64,000 bases of DNA, taken from assembly GCF_037190085.1 (NCBI RefSeq), contig NZ_JBBCJO010000002.1:186001-250000 (forward strand), given 5' to 3'. The notes under the pieces were generated by a model. The model saw only the letters and a program-made list of their open reading frames with translations, searched no databases and was not told where the DNA came from. The position numbers were made by a program, and so were the translations under genes. Source of the stretch: Gemmatimonas aurantiaca. Its GTDB lineage: Bacteria; Gemmatimonadota; Gemmatimonadetes; Gemmatimonadales; Gemmatimonadaceae. Below, piece by piece: positions 17,930-27,191 of this stretch (position 1 is the stretch's first letter; each line of letters begins with the position of its first letter).

Positions 17930-20242
17930 ATGCGTGTGACGACTGTCGGCGTGGTGGGCGCCGGCGCCATGGGCAGCGGCATCGCCGCGCTCGCGGCGTC
18001 CGCGGGCTGCCGTGTCGTGTTGCTGGATATTCCGGGCGACGCCGATCCGAAGTCCCCCAATCGCAGTGCCCCGGCGCGCAATGGGCTGCAGAAGGCCATC
18101 AAGAGCAAACCGGCGTCGTTCATGGACGCCGCGGCCGCGACCCGTGTGCGCACCGGCAACACCGAGGATCATCTCGCGTGGCTCGCCGACTGCGACTGGA
18201 TCTGCGAGGCCATCATCGAGCAGCCCGAACCCAAGCAGCAGTTGTTCGCGCGCATCGAGCCGCTCATGAAACCCACGGCCATCGTCTCCTCGAACACCTC
18301 GGGGATTCCGATGACCGTGCTGCTCGAAGGTCGTGGGGAGAAGTTCAGGCGCCGGTTCCTCGGCACGCACTTCTTCAATCCGCCACGCTACATGCATCTG
18401 CTGGAGATCATTCCCACACCGGACACCGATCCGGCGGTGATCGGTGCGATGCGGGAGTTCGCGGAACGCACGCTGGGCAAGGGCATCGTCATCGCGAAGG
18501 ACGTGCCCGGCTTCATCGCCAACCGCTTGGGCGTATACGGCATGGTGAGTGCGATGCGCCGCATGCAGGAGCACGGGCTCACGATCGACGAAGTGGACGG
18601 TCTCACGGGTTCACTCATCGGACGGGCCCGCACGGCCACCTTCCGTACCGGCGATCTCTCCGGACTCGATGTGCTGGCGCACGTCACCACGGGCATCGGG
18701 TCGGCCACGGGCGAAGACTTCGCCTTGCCCGGGTGGATGCTCACCGAACTCGTGGGCAAGGGGAAACTGGGCGACAAGACCGGCGGCGGTTTCTATCAGA
18801 AAACGAAGGACGGCACGCTCACCTTCGACTGGAAGACCGCGCAGTACGTGCCGCAGCAGCGGCTCGAGGGCGGCGATATCGGTCAGGCCATCCGTATGCC
18901 GATCGCACAACGCCTGCCGGCCGCGAAGGCCCTGCCCGGTGCGCAGGGCGCATTCCTGCGCGATCATCTCGTCGACACCGCGCACTACACCCTCACCCTC
19001 GCGTCACAACTGGCGCACGACCTCGTCGCCATCGATCGCGCGATGGAGTGGGGCTATGGCTGGGAGGCCGGTCCCTTTCAGATCATGGATGCGCTGGGAC
19101 TGGACTGGCTGCGTGAGGAGTTCCGCGCGCACGGGCTCGACATGCCCGCATTGCTCGAGCAGGCACAGGGCGCGTTCTACAAGAACGGCGAGTATCTCAC
19201 GTTCGAGGGCACCTACGAGCCCGTGCCGCCCATTCCCGGACGCATCTCGCTGGCGGCGCTCGCGCAGAGCGGTCGGGTGCTCGAAGACAATGGCCTGTCG
19301 CGGCTCATCGATCTGGGCGACGGCGTGGCATGCTTCGAATTCCGCTCGAAGATGAACAGTCTGGGCAGCGGCGTGCTGGAAGGACTCGAGAAGGCGCTGC
19401 GCAAGATCGAGAAGCTGGGTTTCAACGGGCTCGTCATCGGCAACGAAGATCCGCGGGCGTTCAGCGTCGGTGCCGACCTGTCGCTCGTGTCGTTCGCGAT
19501 TTCGGCTGGTGCATGGGACGACATCGCCGTCTCGTGCAAGGCGTTCCAGGATGCCGTGATGTCCATCCGTCGGGCGCCGTTCCCGGTGGTCGTGGCACCG
19601 GCAGGTATGACGCTGGGCGGCGGCACCGAGTTCACATTGCACGCCGATGCGGTGCAGGCCCATGCGGAGACGTACATGGGACTCGTGGAAGCGGGTGTGG
19701 GTCTCATTCCCGGCGGCGGTGGCACCAAGGAACTGCTGGTGCGTTTCACCGGTGAGCTGCAGCAATACGAGGAAGTCGATCTCTTCGCAGCGGTGAAGAA
19801 GGCGTTCAAGCTCATCGCGTTCGCCACCACCAGCACGTCGGCACCGGACGCGCGTGCCCTCGGTTTCCTCAACGCGCGCGACCGCATCAGCATGAATCGC
19901 GATCATCAGATCGCCGACGCAAAACGCCGGGTGCTCGATCTCGCACCGGGATATCTGCCGCCCATCGAACGCACGGTGCGCGCACTGGGTCGCGAGGGGC
20001 TGGGCAATCTCGAATATGCCCTCTGGGCCGCGCGCGAAGCCGGACAGGCCAGCGCGCACGATGTGCGGGTGGGCCGCGCCGCGGCGTACGTGTTGTGCGG
20101 CGGCGACGGCGCGGCGCGTGATGTGACCGAACAGGATCTGCTCGACCTCGAGCGCGAACAGTTCCTCAGTCTCCTGGGCACCAGGGAGACGCAGGAACGC
20201 ATCGCCTACACCCTCAAGACCGGCAAACCGCTGCGCAACTGA
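17930..20242 (+). CDS. fadN: 3-hydroxyacyl-CoA dehydrogenase / enoyl-CoA hydratase, FadN type
   Basis: 770 residues with GGAGAG seven nt before the ATG. The dehydrogenase part comes first: the NAD-binding GAGAMGSG at 10-17, then FLGTHFFNPPRYMHLLEI with the catalytic His, then NRLG and the C-terminal helical domain to about 400. The enoyl-CoA hydratase part follows (about 430-640), with AFSVGADLSL and the oxyanion region AGMTLGGGTEF. This order, dehydrogenase before hydratase, is that of FadN (YusL) of Bacillus and opposite to FadB/FadJ. It carries out the second and third steps of fatty-acid beta-oxidation in the cytoplasm. The thiolase gene starts 19 nt downstream, so the two form an operon. 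Confidence 0.95.
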   Translation: MRVTTVGVVGAGAMGSGIAALAASAGCRVVLLDIPGDADPKSPNRSAPARNGLQKAIKSKPASFMDAAAATRVRTGNTEDHLAWLADCDWICEAIIEQPEPKQQLFARIEPLMKPTAIVSSNTSGIPMTVLLEGRGEKFRRRFLGTHFFNPPRYMHLLEIIPTPDTDPAVIGAMREFAERTLGKGIVIAKDVPGFIANRLGVYGMVSAMRRMQEHGLTIDEVDGLTGSLIGRARTATFRTGDLSGLDVLAHVTTGIGSATGEDFALPGWMLTELVGKGKLGDKTGGGFYQKTKDGTLTFDWKTAQYVPQQRLEGGDIGQAIRMPIAQRLPAAKALPGAQGAFLRDHLVDTAHYTLTLASQLAHDLVAIDRAMEWGYGWEAGPFQIMDALGLDWLREEFRAHGLDMPALLEQAQGAFYKNGEYLTFEGTYEPVPPIPGRISLAALAQSGRVLEDNGLSRLIDLGDGVACFEFRSKMNSLGSGVLEGLEKALRKIEKLGFNGLVIGNEDPRAFSVGADLSLVSFAISAGAWDDIAVSCKAFQDAVMSIRRAPFPVVVAPAGMTLGGGTEFTLHADAVQAHAETYMGLVEAGVGLIPGGGGTKELLVRFTGELQQYEEVDLFAAVKKAFKLIAFATTSTSAPDARALGFLNARDRISMNRDHQIADAKRRVLDLAPGYLPPIERTVRALGREGLGNLEYALWAAREAGQASAHDVRVGRAAAYVLCGGDGAARDVTEQDLLDLEREQFLSLLGTRETQERIAYTLKTGKPLRN

Positions 20243-20261
20243 GCGCGAGGAGATACGAGCA

Positions 20262-21425
20262 ATGACCGAGGTCGTGATCGTCAGCGCTGCCCGCAGCGCC
20301 GTGGGCCGGGGCAAGGCCGATGGGGCACTGGCGGCAGTACATCCGGTGGATCTGTCGTCGACGGTGATGAAAGCCGCCATCGACCGGGCGGGGATCGATC
20401 CCGCCATCATCGAGGACGTGCAGTGGGGTTGTGCGATGCCCGAGGCATCGCAGGGCCTCAATCACGCGCGTCTGGCGTGGTTGCGGGGCGGGTTTCCGGT
20501 AAGCACCGCGGCCGCCACCATCAATCGTTTCTGTTCATCGGGACTGCAGTCGGTGGCCTATGCGGCCCAGGCCATCATCGCGGGTCAGGGCGACGCGGTG
20601 ATGGCGGGTGGCATCGAGATGATGTCGCAGGTGCCGATGTCGGGATACAATGCGCGGCTCTCGCCCGATATCACCGAGTCGTACATCGGCATGGGCTTCA
20701 CCGCCGAACGGGTGGCCAAGCGCTGGGAGATCTCCCGCGAACAACAGGATCAGTTCGCGTACGACAGTCAGCGCAAAGCGGCGGCCGCACTGGCCTCGGG
20801 TGTCTTCGCGCCGGAGATCGTGCCCATCACCATACCACGCTACACGTGGAACGGCGCCGAGAAGACGGTGACGGACGTGGTGTTCGACGTGGACGAATGT
20901 CCGCGGGCCGACACCACGCTCGAAGGGCTGGCCAAACTGCGACCGGCGTTCGTGCCCACGGGTTCCGTCACGGCCGGCAATGCGAGCCCCTACTCCGATG
21001 GTGCGGCGGCCGTGCTGGTGATGAGTGCCGATCGTGCACGTGCGCTTGGTCTGACTCCACTGGCCCGCTTCGTGAGTTTCGCCGTGGCCGGTGTCGACCC
21101 CGACATCATGGGTGTGGGTCCCATCAAAGCGGTGCCCAAGGCGCTCGCCCGCGCGGGGCTCACGCTGGCCGATCTCAAACTGATCGAGTTCAACGAAGCC
21201 TTCGCCGCGCAGGCGCTGGCCGTGATCAAGGAGCTCGACATGCCCACCGACATCATCAACGTGAACGGCGGCGCGATCGCACTGGGCCACCCGCTCGGTG
21301 CCACCGGCGCCAAGCTCACCACGCAGCTCGTGCACGAACTGCACCGCCGTGGCGGTGGCTACGGCATGGTCACCATGTGCATCGGCGGAGGAATGGGAGC
21401 GGCGGGAGTCTTCGAGGTCTATTGA
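20262..21425 (+). CDS. fadA: Acetyl-CoA acyltransferase (3-ketoacyl-CoA thiolase)
   Basis: 387 residues. Thiolase motifs are complete: nucleophile C91 in NRFCSSGLQS, the His in GGAIALGHPLGATG and the second Cys in MCIGGGMGAA near the C-terminus. GAGGAG precedes the ATG. It cleaves 3-ketoacyl-CoA to acetyl-CoA and a shortened acyl-CoA, the last step of the cycle run by FadN upstream. No acyl-CoA dehydrogenase is present in the window. The TGA stop forms the outer edge of the long inverted repeat that follows. Confidence 0.96.
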   Translation: MTEVVIVSAARSAVGRGKADGALAAVHPVDLSSTVMKAAIDRAGIDPAIIEDVQWGCAMPEASQGLNHARLAWLRGGFPVSTAAATINRFCSSGLQSVAYAAQAIIAGQGDAVMAGGIEMMSQVPMSGYNARLSPDITESYIGMGFTAERVAKRWEISREQQDQFAYDSQRKAAAALASGVFAPEIVPITIPRYTWNGAEKTVTDVVFDVDECPRADTTLEGLAKLRPAFVPTGSVTAGNASPYSDGAAAVLVMSADRARALGLTPLARFVSFAVAGVDPDIMGVGPIKAVPKALARAGLTLADLKLIEFNEAFAAQALAVIKELDMPTDIINVNGGAIALGHPLGATGAKLTTQLVHELHRRGGGYGMVTMCIGGGMGAAGVFEVY

Positions 21426-21605
21426 ACTACGGGGGGGGACTACGGAACGACGGGAGCTGGAGGAACGGGAGCTGGCGGAACGGGAGCTGGAACGACGGGA
21501 GCTAGAGTAACGGGACCCGTCGTTCCAGCTCCCGTCGTTCCAGCTCCCGTAGTCCCAGCTCCCGTAGTCCCAGCTCCCGTCGTTCCGTAGTCCCCCCGTA
21601 GTTCA
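21423..21605. repeat. Inverted 15-bp minisatellite forming a 183-nt hairpin between convergent genes
   Basis: Left arm 21423-21514 and right arm 21516-21605 are inverted copies of each other, with a single base (21515) at the centre. Aligned by eye they differ at about 12 of 90 positions plus two extra G in the left arm. Each arm is itself a tandem array with a 15-bp period, unit AACGACGGGAGCTGG with variants GACTACGGGAGCTGG, AGGAACGGGAGCTGG and CGGAACGGGAGCTGG. Each arm ends in TGAACTACGG, whose TGA is the stop codon of the gene on that side (fadA on the plus strand, the SDR on the minus strand). The RNA of either strand could fold into one long hairpin, so a bidirectional terminator is the simplest role. 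Confidence 0.9.
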
Positions 21606-22406
21606 CGCCAGGTACCCTCCATCCACCATGTACACCCCTCCCGTGCAATACGCCGCGGCGTCCGACACGAGGAACAGGGCCAGCCCCGCCACGTCCTGGG
21701 GTTCCCCGATGCGACGGATGGGCTGACGTCCGAGCAGTTGCGTGGCCATCTCGTCGTCCTGCCAGAGCGCCTGCGAGAAACGCGTCCGGATGAGACCGGG
21801 GCAGATCACGTTGGCGCGAATGCCGTCGGCTCCCCACTCCTGCGCCATCACCTTGGTCATGGAGATGAGCGCTGCCTTGCTCATGCTGTACAACCCGAGG
21901 CCCGGCTCGGGCGTGATGCCCCCGATGCTCGAGATATTGAGCACCGCTCCGCCGCCCCGGTCCACCATCACCGTGTGCGCGGTGCGGCATAGTTCGAGCG
22001 GGCCTTTCACGTTGACCGCAAAGATCTTCTCGAACACCTCCTCACTCGTCTGCTGCAACGGTCCGAACACCGGATTCGTGGCCGCGTTGTTCACGATGAT
22101 GTCGATGCCGTCGAAACGCTCCACGGTGCGCGCCGCGAGTTCATGCGCATCTGCGGCCTTGCCCATGTTGGCGGCCAGCCCCGCCACGTCGCGTCCCTCG
22201 GCCTGCAGACTGCGCACCACGTGCTCGACATGCTCCGTCTTGCGACTGGAGATCATCACCCGCGCACCGGCGCGCGCCAGCGACGTGGCAATCGCCAGTC
22301 CGATACCGCGGGTACCACCCGTCACGATGGCCACCTTGCCATCGAGACGGAGCCGCGCCGCAACATCGGCGTCAGGTGCAGGCAACGGTTCGTGCGACAG
22401 CGTCAT
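21603..22406 (-). CDS. Short-chain dehydrogenase/reductase (SDR)
   Basis: 267 residues from ATG 22406, which has CGAGGA eight nt upstream. An ATG at 22460 would add 18 residues without a better site. A classical SDR: the NAD(P)-binding TGGTRGIG (about 28-35), NNAATNP, the catalytic Ser in ISSIGG, then Y-S-M-S-K with Tyr and Lys four residues apart, and CPGLIRT. The closest shape is FabG-like or glucose-1-dehydrogenase-like. The substrate is not readable. The gene converges on the fadN-fadA operon, and a role in acyl metabolism is possible but unproven. Confidence 0.9.
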   Translation of the reverse strand: MTLSHEPLPAPDADVAARLRLDGKVAIVTGGTRGIGLAIATSLARAGARVMISSRKTEHVEHVVRSLQAEGRDVAGLAANMGKAADAHELAARTVERFDGIDIIVNNAATNPVFGPLQQTSEEVFEKIFAVNVKGPLELCRTAHTVMVDRGGGAVLNISSIGGITPEPGLGLYSMSKAALISMTKVMAQEWGADGIRANVICPGLIRTRFSQALWQDDEMATQLLGRQPIRRIGEPQDVAGLALFLVSDAAAYCTGGVYMVDGGYLA

Positions 22407-22534
22407 GCGATCCTCGTGTGATCCGGACGTGATCGGAGGTGATCCTGCGGAAGAAGACATCGGCAGAAAACATCGACTGTGGTTCGGGCCCCGATCGAAT
22501 GACCACCGGATGACGATCAGGTGCCGATCGCACA

Positions 22535-24166
22535 CTACCGATCGAGACGCACCACCCGCTCGATCGGCGGCATCACGATCCGGCCGTTCATGCGCTCGAG
22601 ATGCTGCATCACGAGATCGGCCGTCCGCGGGATGCTCGCGGGAGTCTGCTCGTACGCCGCACACGCCGCGGCGGCTTCCGGGATACGATAGCCATCGCCG
22701 CTCCGGCACGCCGGATACGTCACGAACGTCACCCGCAGCGTATCGGCGGGCCGGATGACCCGTCCATCGTCCCGCGTGATCGGCCCGATCACCCGCGCCC
22801 CACTCGGCTGTCGTGCGTCGAAACGAAAGCGTACGCCACTCACCTGCGGATAGGGTCCGCCACCGAGTGCCCCCAGACGGATCCCCGTTTCGATCAGTTC
22901 GCGGAGCCGCGCACCGGTGAGCGGGAACGTGATGGCCCGCGTTTCGTCGGCGAACAGGAACACGCCTTCGATCATGTGGCGCGTGATCGGACCGGCCGGC
23001 ATGATGTCGTCGAACCGCAGAGCACCGGAGTTGATCATGGCGACATCGGCCCCGGTGCCGGCGCGCATGGCGTCCACGATCATGTTGCCGAAACGGCTCT
23101 CCCGCTTCGAGATGGAGTCGATCGCATTGATCGGCTCCGGTGCGATGCCCAGCACGCGGTCGGGACCGATCCGGCGATTCAATGTGTCCCGCCAACGCAC
23201 GACCGAGGCCTGTGTGGCCGGATCGTCACGCATGCCGGGTCCGATGCGGATCTCCTGGTCCTGTATGCTCCAGCCGGTCGCCGAACGCGTGAACGTCACC
23301 AGATACACCGTACGCACGTTCGACACCGCCTTCACGATCACACGTCCGTTCTGCGCCAGACGCCGGCCATCGTGATCGTGCCCGCCCAGAATGGCATGAA
23401 TGCGCGGCTCGTTGCGCAGCGTAAGCGAATCCTGATACATCAGGCGGTGCGTGAGTCCCACCACGAGATCGGCACCCTGCTGCTGCAACGTGTCCACCAG
23501 CACCGTCGTCGCCGAATCGGCATTCCGGCAACGGACATAACTCGGATACTCGAGCACGATGTTCGTGCTGAAGATCCCGACCTTCACGCCCGAGACCCGC
23601 ACCGTGTCCCAACCGCGCACGCCGGGAAACGGTGTGCCGTTCGCCTCGGTGCAGTTACCGGACACCCACCGGAATCGCGATTCACCGAGTCGTGCCAGCA
23701 GATTGGCCCGCGATCCATCGAACTCGTGATTGCCCAGCGCCGCCAGATCGAGACGCGCGGCATTGAAGCCGTCCACCATCTGGGCGCCACCGTACCACTT
23801 GCTGAGCACACTGGGCGAGAGCACATCGCCGGCCAGCACGAACAGCACCCGGGATCGGGTCGCCTGTTCGATGGAATCGCGAAGCGCCGCCACGCGGGCG
23901 AGGCCGCCCGTGCCATCGCGCAACGTGTCGGTGACGTACACATCGTTGGCGAGCAGCATGCGCACCACGGCGGGCCCGTTCGCCACACCCGCGTCAGCGA
24001 CTTCCTGGCCCGCCGCCGCACCTCGCGCGGGCCTCGTCGGTATGGCCTCCATACCACCCGCCCCACCACCGCCCGCACCGCCACTGCGGCACGCGACAGC
24101 CACGGTCACCGGGAACGCGGCCAGCAGCGCCCATCGCGAGACCCTGGCGTGTCGCAACCACGGCAT
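22535..24166 (-). CDS. 5'-nucleotidase / metallophosphoesterase lipoprotein (UshA family)
   Basis: 543 residues. An N-terminal signal ends in a lipobox-like VAVAC with Cys at 26, then a Gly-rich linker. The metallophosphatase domain has GD (D114), GNHEFD (146-150), a His in GLTHR (H240) and GGHDHD (H263, H265). The first metal motif, normally D-x-H, reads ANDVYVTD, so the His is replaced by Tyr77. A 5'-nucleotidase C-terminal domain follows (about 330-520), with NSGALR and RLRELIETG. It should hydrolyse nucleotides or related phosphoesters in the periplasm. Its ATG overlaps the ispH stop as TAATG, so the two genes are coupled. Confidence 0.85.
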   Translation of the reverse strand: MPWLRHARVSRWALLAAFPVTVAVACRSGGAGGGGAGGMEAIPTRPARGAAAGQEVADAGVANGPAVVRMLLANDVYVTDTLRDGTGGLARVAALRDSIEQATRSRVLFVLAGDVLSPSVLSKWYGGAQMVDGFNAARLDLAALGNHEFDGSRANLLARLGESRFRWVSGNCTEANGTPFPGVRGWDTVRVSGVKVGIFSTNIVLEYPSYVRCRNADSATTVLVDTLQQQGADLVVGLTHRLMYQDSLTLRNEPRIHAILGGHDHDGRRLAQNGRVIVKAVSNVRTVYLVTFTRSATGWSIQDQEIRIGPGMRDDPATQASVVRWRDTLNRRIGPDRVLGIAPEPINAIDSISKRESRFGNMIVDAMRAGTGADVAMINSGALRFDDIMPAGPITRHMIEGVFLFADETRAITFPLTGARLRELIETGIRLGALGGGPYPQVSGVRFRFDARQPSGARVIGPITRDDGRVIRPADTLRVTFVTYPACRSGDGYRIPEAAAACAAYEQTPASIPRTADLVMQHLERMNGRIVMPPIERVVRLDR

Positions 24167-25512
24167 TAGACGATCGTCCCGGCGTCCACGCCCCGAATGG
24201 CAAACACCCGCGCCACGGCCTGTTCGATCTTGTTGTTCGGCGTGCTCGCGCCCGCGGTGATCCCCACACGCAGCGCGCCGTGCGTCGGCAACCAGGGTTC
24301 AGCCGAATCCTCGTGGTGCACCGGCCCGATGCGCCGATAGTGCACGCGGTTGCTCTCCACGTCGATCTCATCGGGATCGGCGATGTGATACGTCGGCACC
24401 CGCTCGGCGCACAACGCCGCCAGCGAGATCGTGTTGCTCGAGTTGTAGCCGCCCACCACCACCATGAGATCGATCGGCTCGCGCAACAGTTCCATCACCG
24501 CGTCCTGCCGGTCCTGCGTGGCACTGCAGATCGTATCGAACGTCCGGAAGTGCTCCGCGCGATGAGCTTCGCCATAGGCGCGGGCCATCGATTCGCCCAC
24601 CGCGGCGCCGATGGCCAGCGATTCGCGCGCCAGCATGGTGGTCTGGTTGGCCACACCCACCCGTTCGAGATGCACATCGGGATCGAATCCGTCGCTCGCC
24701 GCCTTCGAGAAGCGTTCGAGAAACGCGGCCCGGGACAACGCCGGCCGGCGCGGTTCGATACCGGCGCGCGCTTCGAGATAGTCCATGACCAGCTCGGCTT
24801 CACTCATGTCCCGCACCACCAGGTACTGACCGCCGGCGTACTTCTCCACCTGCGACGCCGTGGCCCGTGTCTCCTCGTGGTAGTACTTGCCATGGATCAG
24901 CGAGGTGAACCCGTCGCGGGCATACGCCTCCACACGCTTCCACACATTGAGCACCGAACCACAGGTGGTGTCCACCACCACACAGCCGAGCTCCCGCAAC
25001 GTCTGGAAGTCCTGGATGGTGACCCCGAACGCCGGCAGGATCACCACGTCCTGCGGCTGAACGGCTGCATAGTCGAACCCCTTGCCCTTGGCCGCGAGAA
25101 ACACCACGCCCATCTCGTGCAGCTTGGCGTTGACGTGCGGATTGTGGATGATCTCGCCAGCGAGGAAGATGCGGCGTTCCGGGAATTTCCGTCGGGTCTG
25201 GTACGCATAATCGACGGCCCGCTCCACTCCGTAACAGAACCCGAATTCCCGCGCCAACCGGATCGTGGTCTCCCCGGCCGTGAGCACATAGTCGCGTTCC
25301 CGCAGCAGATCCACGAGATGGCCGGTGTAATCGGCCGCGAGCGTCTCCTGCACCTCCGCCTTGAGTCCGAACCCTTTGCGGATGTAGCGATTGGCGCTGC
25401 CGGCCTGGGCACCGGGCGTGTCACCGGCTCCGGGCGCGGCAGCGTGCGCCGTACCGCGCGCGGCATCGGCACCGACGGGAGGCACCGACGTTTCTGACGG
25501 GGAATTCGACAT
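24166..25512 (-). CDS. ispH: 4-hydroxy-3-methylbut-2-enyl diphosphate reductase (IspH), cyanobacterial type
   Basis: 448 residues, longer than the roughly 310 of Escherichia coli. The last step of the MEP isoprenoid pathway, making IPP and DMAPP. Three Fe-S cluster cysteines are visible: GFCYGVERA, VDTTCGSV and TICSATQDRQ. HNPHVN and IHGKYYHEETRATAS are the long-form features shared with cyanobacteria and plants, as is the N-terminal extension with NRYIRKGFGLKAEV. The first 40 residues are low-complexity Ala/Gly/Pro and may be non-conserved. It is cytoplasmic and coupled to the nucleotidase gene downstream. Confidence 0.94.
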   Translation of the reverse strand: MSNSPSETSVPPVGADAARGTAHAAAPGAGDTPGAQAGSANRYIRKGFGLKAEVQETLAADYTGHLVDLLRERDYVLTAGETTIRLAREFGFCYGVERAVDYAYQTRRKFPERRIFLAGEIIHNPHVNAKLHEMGVVFLAAKGKGFDYAAVQPQDVVILPAFGVTIQDFQTLRELGCVVVDTTCGSVLNVWKRVEAYARDGFTSLIHGKYYHEETRATASQVEKYAGGQYLVVRDMSEAELVMDYLEARAGIEPRRPALSRAAFLERFSKAASDGFDPDVHLERVGVANQTTMLARESLAIGAAVGESMARAYGEAHRAEHFRTFDTICSATQDRQDAVMELLREPIDLMVVVGGYNSSNTISLAALCAERVPTYHIADPDEIDVESNRVHYRRIGPVHHEDSAEPWLPTHGALRVGITAGASTPNNKIEQAVARVFAIRGVDAGTIV

Positions 25513-25647
25513 CCTGAAAATCTAGCGTCCGGATGGGTTCCGACCCATCATGGCCGGTGACACGGCAGCGATGTCCGTGACCACGCTGTGACCGCCGTAC
25601 GGGTTTCCCCTCTGGCCGAATCGGCGACTTCCATGCACCGTCAGGGT

Positions 25648-26556
25648 ATGTACCGGTCGATCCTCGTTCCCTACGATGGTTCCGCGCCTTCCGCGCGGAC
25701 CCTGCCGCTTGCCGCGGCCATTGCGCGCCATACCGGCGCTTCCGTGCGCGTGGCCATCGTGCACGATCCCAGCACCTACATCCCCTTCGTGCCAGGGGAA
25801 GTCGCCATTCCGGTGTACGATCAGGAACTCGTGGCCACGCACCGTCGGCACGATCAGGAACTGCTCGACGCGGCGGTCGCCCAGTTTGCTGCGGCGGGTG
25901 TGAATGTCACCGGTGCGCTGCTCGAGGGCACCATCGTGGAGGCGCTCGAGGAGCATGCGCAGCAGATCGGCGTCGACCTCACGATCATGGGCACCCATGG
26001 CCGGAGCGGCTTCGAACGTCTGCGGCTGGGCAGCATCGCCACGGCCTATCTCACCCGCGCCACCATGCCGGTGCTGCTCGTGCCGGGCGCCGAGTCCTAC
26101 ACACCGGGTGAGCTTCCCACCGGCCCTCTGCTCTGCCCGCTGGACGGTTCGCCGTTCGCCGAGGAGATCCTGCCGCATGCACGCACTTTTGCCGAGGCCA
26201 TCGGCACGCGACTGCACCTGATCGGTGTGGCCGTGCCCCACGCGATTCCGATGGCGCCGTTCGGCGCCGAGGCTCTGCTGGCCGATGGACAGGCCATCGA
26301 AGCCGAGACATCGGGCCGCAAGGAATATCTCGCGCGGATTGCCGCCGACTGCCCGAGCGGGACCACGTGGTCGGCGATCAGCGACATGAGTGTGGCGCGT
26401 GCCATCGAGGACGCCGTAAAGGACCTGCAGGCCGGCGCCGTGTCCATGGCGACCCACGGACGCGGGGGGTTCAAGCGCCTCGTCCTGGGTAGTGTCACCG
26501 ACGAAGTGTTGCGTAGCGCCGAGGTCCCGGTGCTGGTCTTCCGCCCGCAGCACTGA
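25648..26556 (+). CDS. Universal stress protein with two Usp domains
   Basis: 302 residues from ATG 25648, giving the canonical opening MYRSILVPYDGS; longer starts upstream have no support. The first Usp domain (about 1-150) has the ATP-binding GTHGRSGFERLRLGS and the second (about 160-302) has ATHGRGGFKRLVLGS with VLVFRP. Both therefore keep the G-x2-G-x9-G nucleotide motif in a recognisable form. Tandem Usp proteins are general stress proteins that bind ATP or related ligands. It is divergent from ispH and convergent with yjjX. Confidence 0.92.
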   Translation: MYRSILVPYDGSAPSARTLPLAAAIARHTGASVRVAIVHDPSTYIPFVPGEVAIPVYDQELVATHRRHDQELLDAAVAQFAAAGVNVTGALLEGTIVEALEEHAQQIGVDLTIMGTHGRSGFERLRLGSIATAYLTRATMPVLLVPGAESYTPGELPTGPLLCPLDGSPFAEEILPHARTFAEAIGTRLHLIGVAVPHAIPMAPFGAEALLADGQAIEAETSGRKEYLARIAADCPSGTTWSAISDMSVARAIEDAVKDLQAGAVSMATHGRGGFKRLVLGSVTDEVLRSAEVPVLVFRPQH

Positions 26557-26600
26557 GACAACATTTGAAACCGTTCTGAATCAGCGGTGGACGCGGTTCC

Positions 26601-27149
26601 TCAGGGGACGGCGTCGAACAGTGCTGGCGTCAACCAGGGCGCCAGCGCGTACGCCACCATTGGTTCGTAGGCGCGCTGACGGTCGACCAGCCCCGCGGTG
26701 AGGATGCCCACGGCACCGCGGCCTTGTTTGGTCCCGACCTCCTGGGCCACCGCATCCATCGCGTGCCCGAGTTCCTCACCGGCGCGGATGCGCATCGCCA
26801 CCACCTCGGGCAGTGGCATCGACATCGAACCGCCCAGGCCTTCGCGGTTTTCTCCATCCACGACCACCGCCCAGGCACACGTGCGCATGCGGCCGTCGGC
26901 CATCACCACGATGCCCCCTTCCAGGCCGACACCCAGCGTGCCCGCGCCGTCCACCAGCGCCAGCCGGGCACGTTGCCGCGCCCCTTCCTGCGTTTCCTCG
27001 TCGCCGAAGGGCTGATCAGGCACCCCACTCGGCACGGCAACTCCCACCACCTCGGCATCGGGGGTCAGTTGCGAGACGATGGCCCGCACCGCCGCGATCT
27101 TGACCGGATTGGTGGACCCTACCACGACACGACGAAAGAGATCGGACAC
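26601..27149 (-). CDS. yjjX: Inosine/xanthosine triphosphatase (YjjX family NTPase)
   Basis: 182 residues from a GTG at 27149. The N-terminus VVVGSTNPVKIAAVRAI is the signature of the family. GVGLEGGI and GTKQGRGAVGILTAGLVDR match the remaining conserved blocks. The enzyme removes non-canonical purine triphosphates (ITP, XTP) from the nucleotide pool. Length matches the family. It is divergent from the CGNR gene. Confidence 0.92.
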   Translation of the reverse strand: MSDLFRRVVVGSTNPVKIAAVRAIVSQLTPDAEVVGVAVPSGVPDQPFGDEETQEGARQRARLALVDGAGTLGVGLEGGIVVMADGRMRTCAWAVVVDGENREGLGGSMSMPLPEVVAMRIRAGEELGHAMDAVAQEVGTKQGRGAVGILTAGLVDRQRAYEPMVAYALAPWLTPALFDAVP

Positions 27150-27191
27150 GGCGACGAACGGGAGAAAGCGTAGGCGAAAGCCGGGACTTTT

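Noticed and set aside
21440..21622. Repetitive GTTGA-type minus-strand peptide frame in the inverted minisatellite
   Set aside because: Any frame through a 15-bp repeat stays open; it is a by-product of the repeat.
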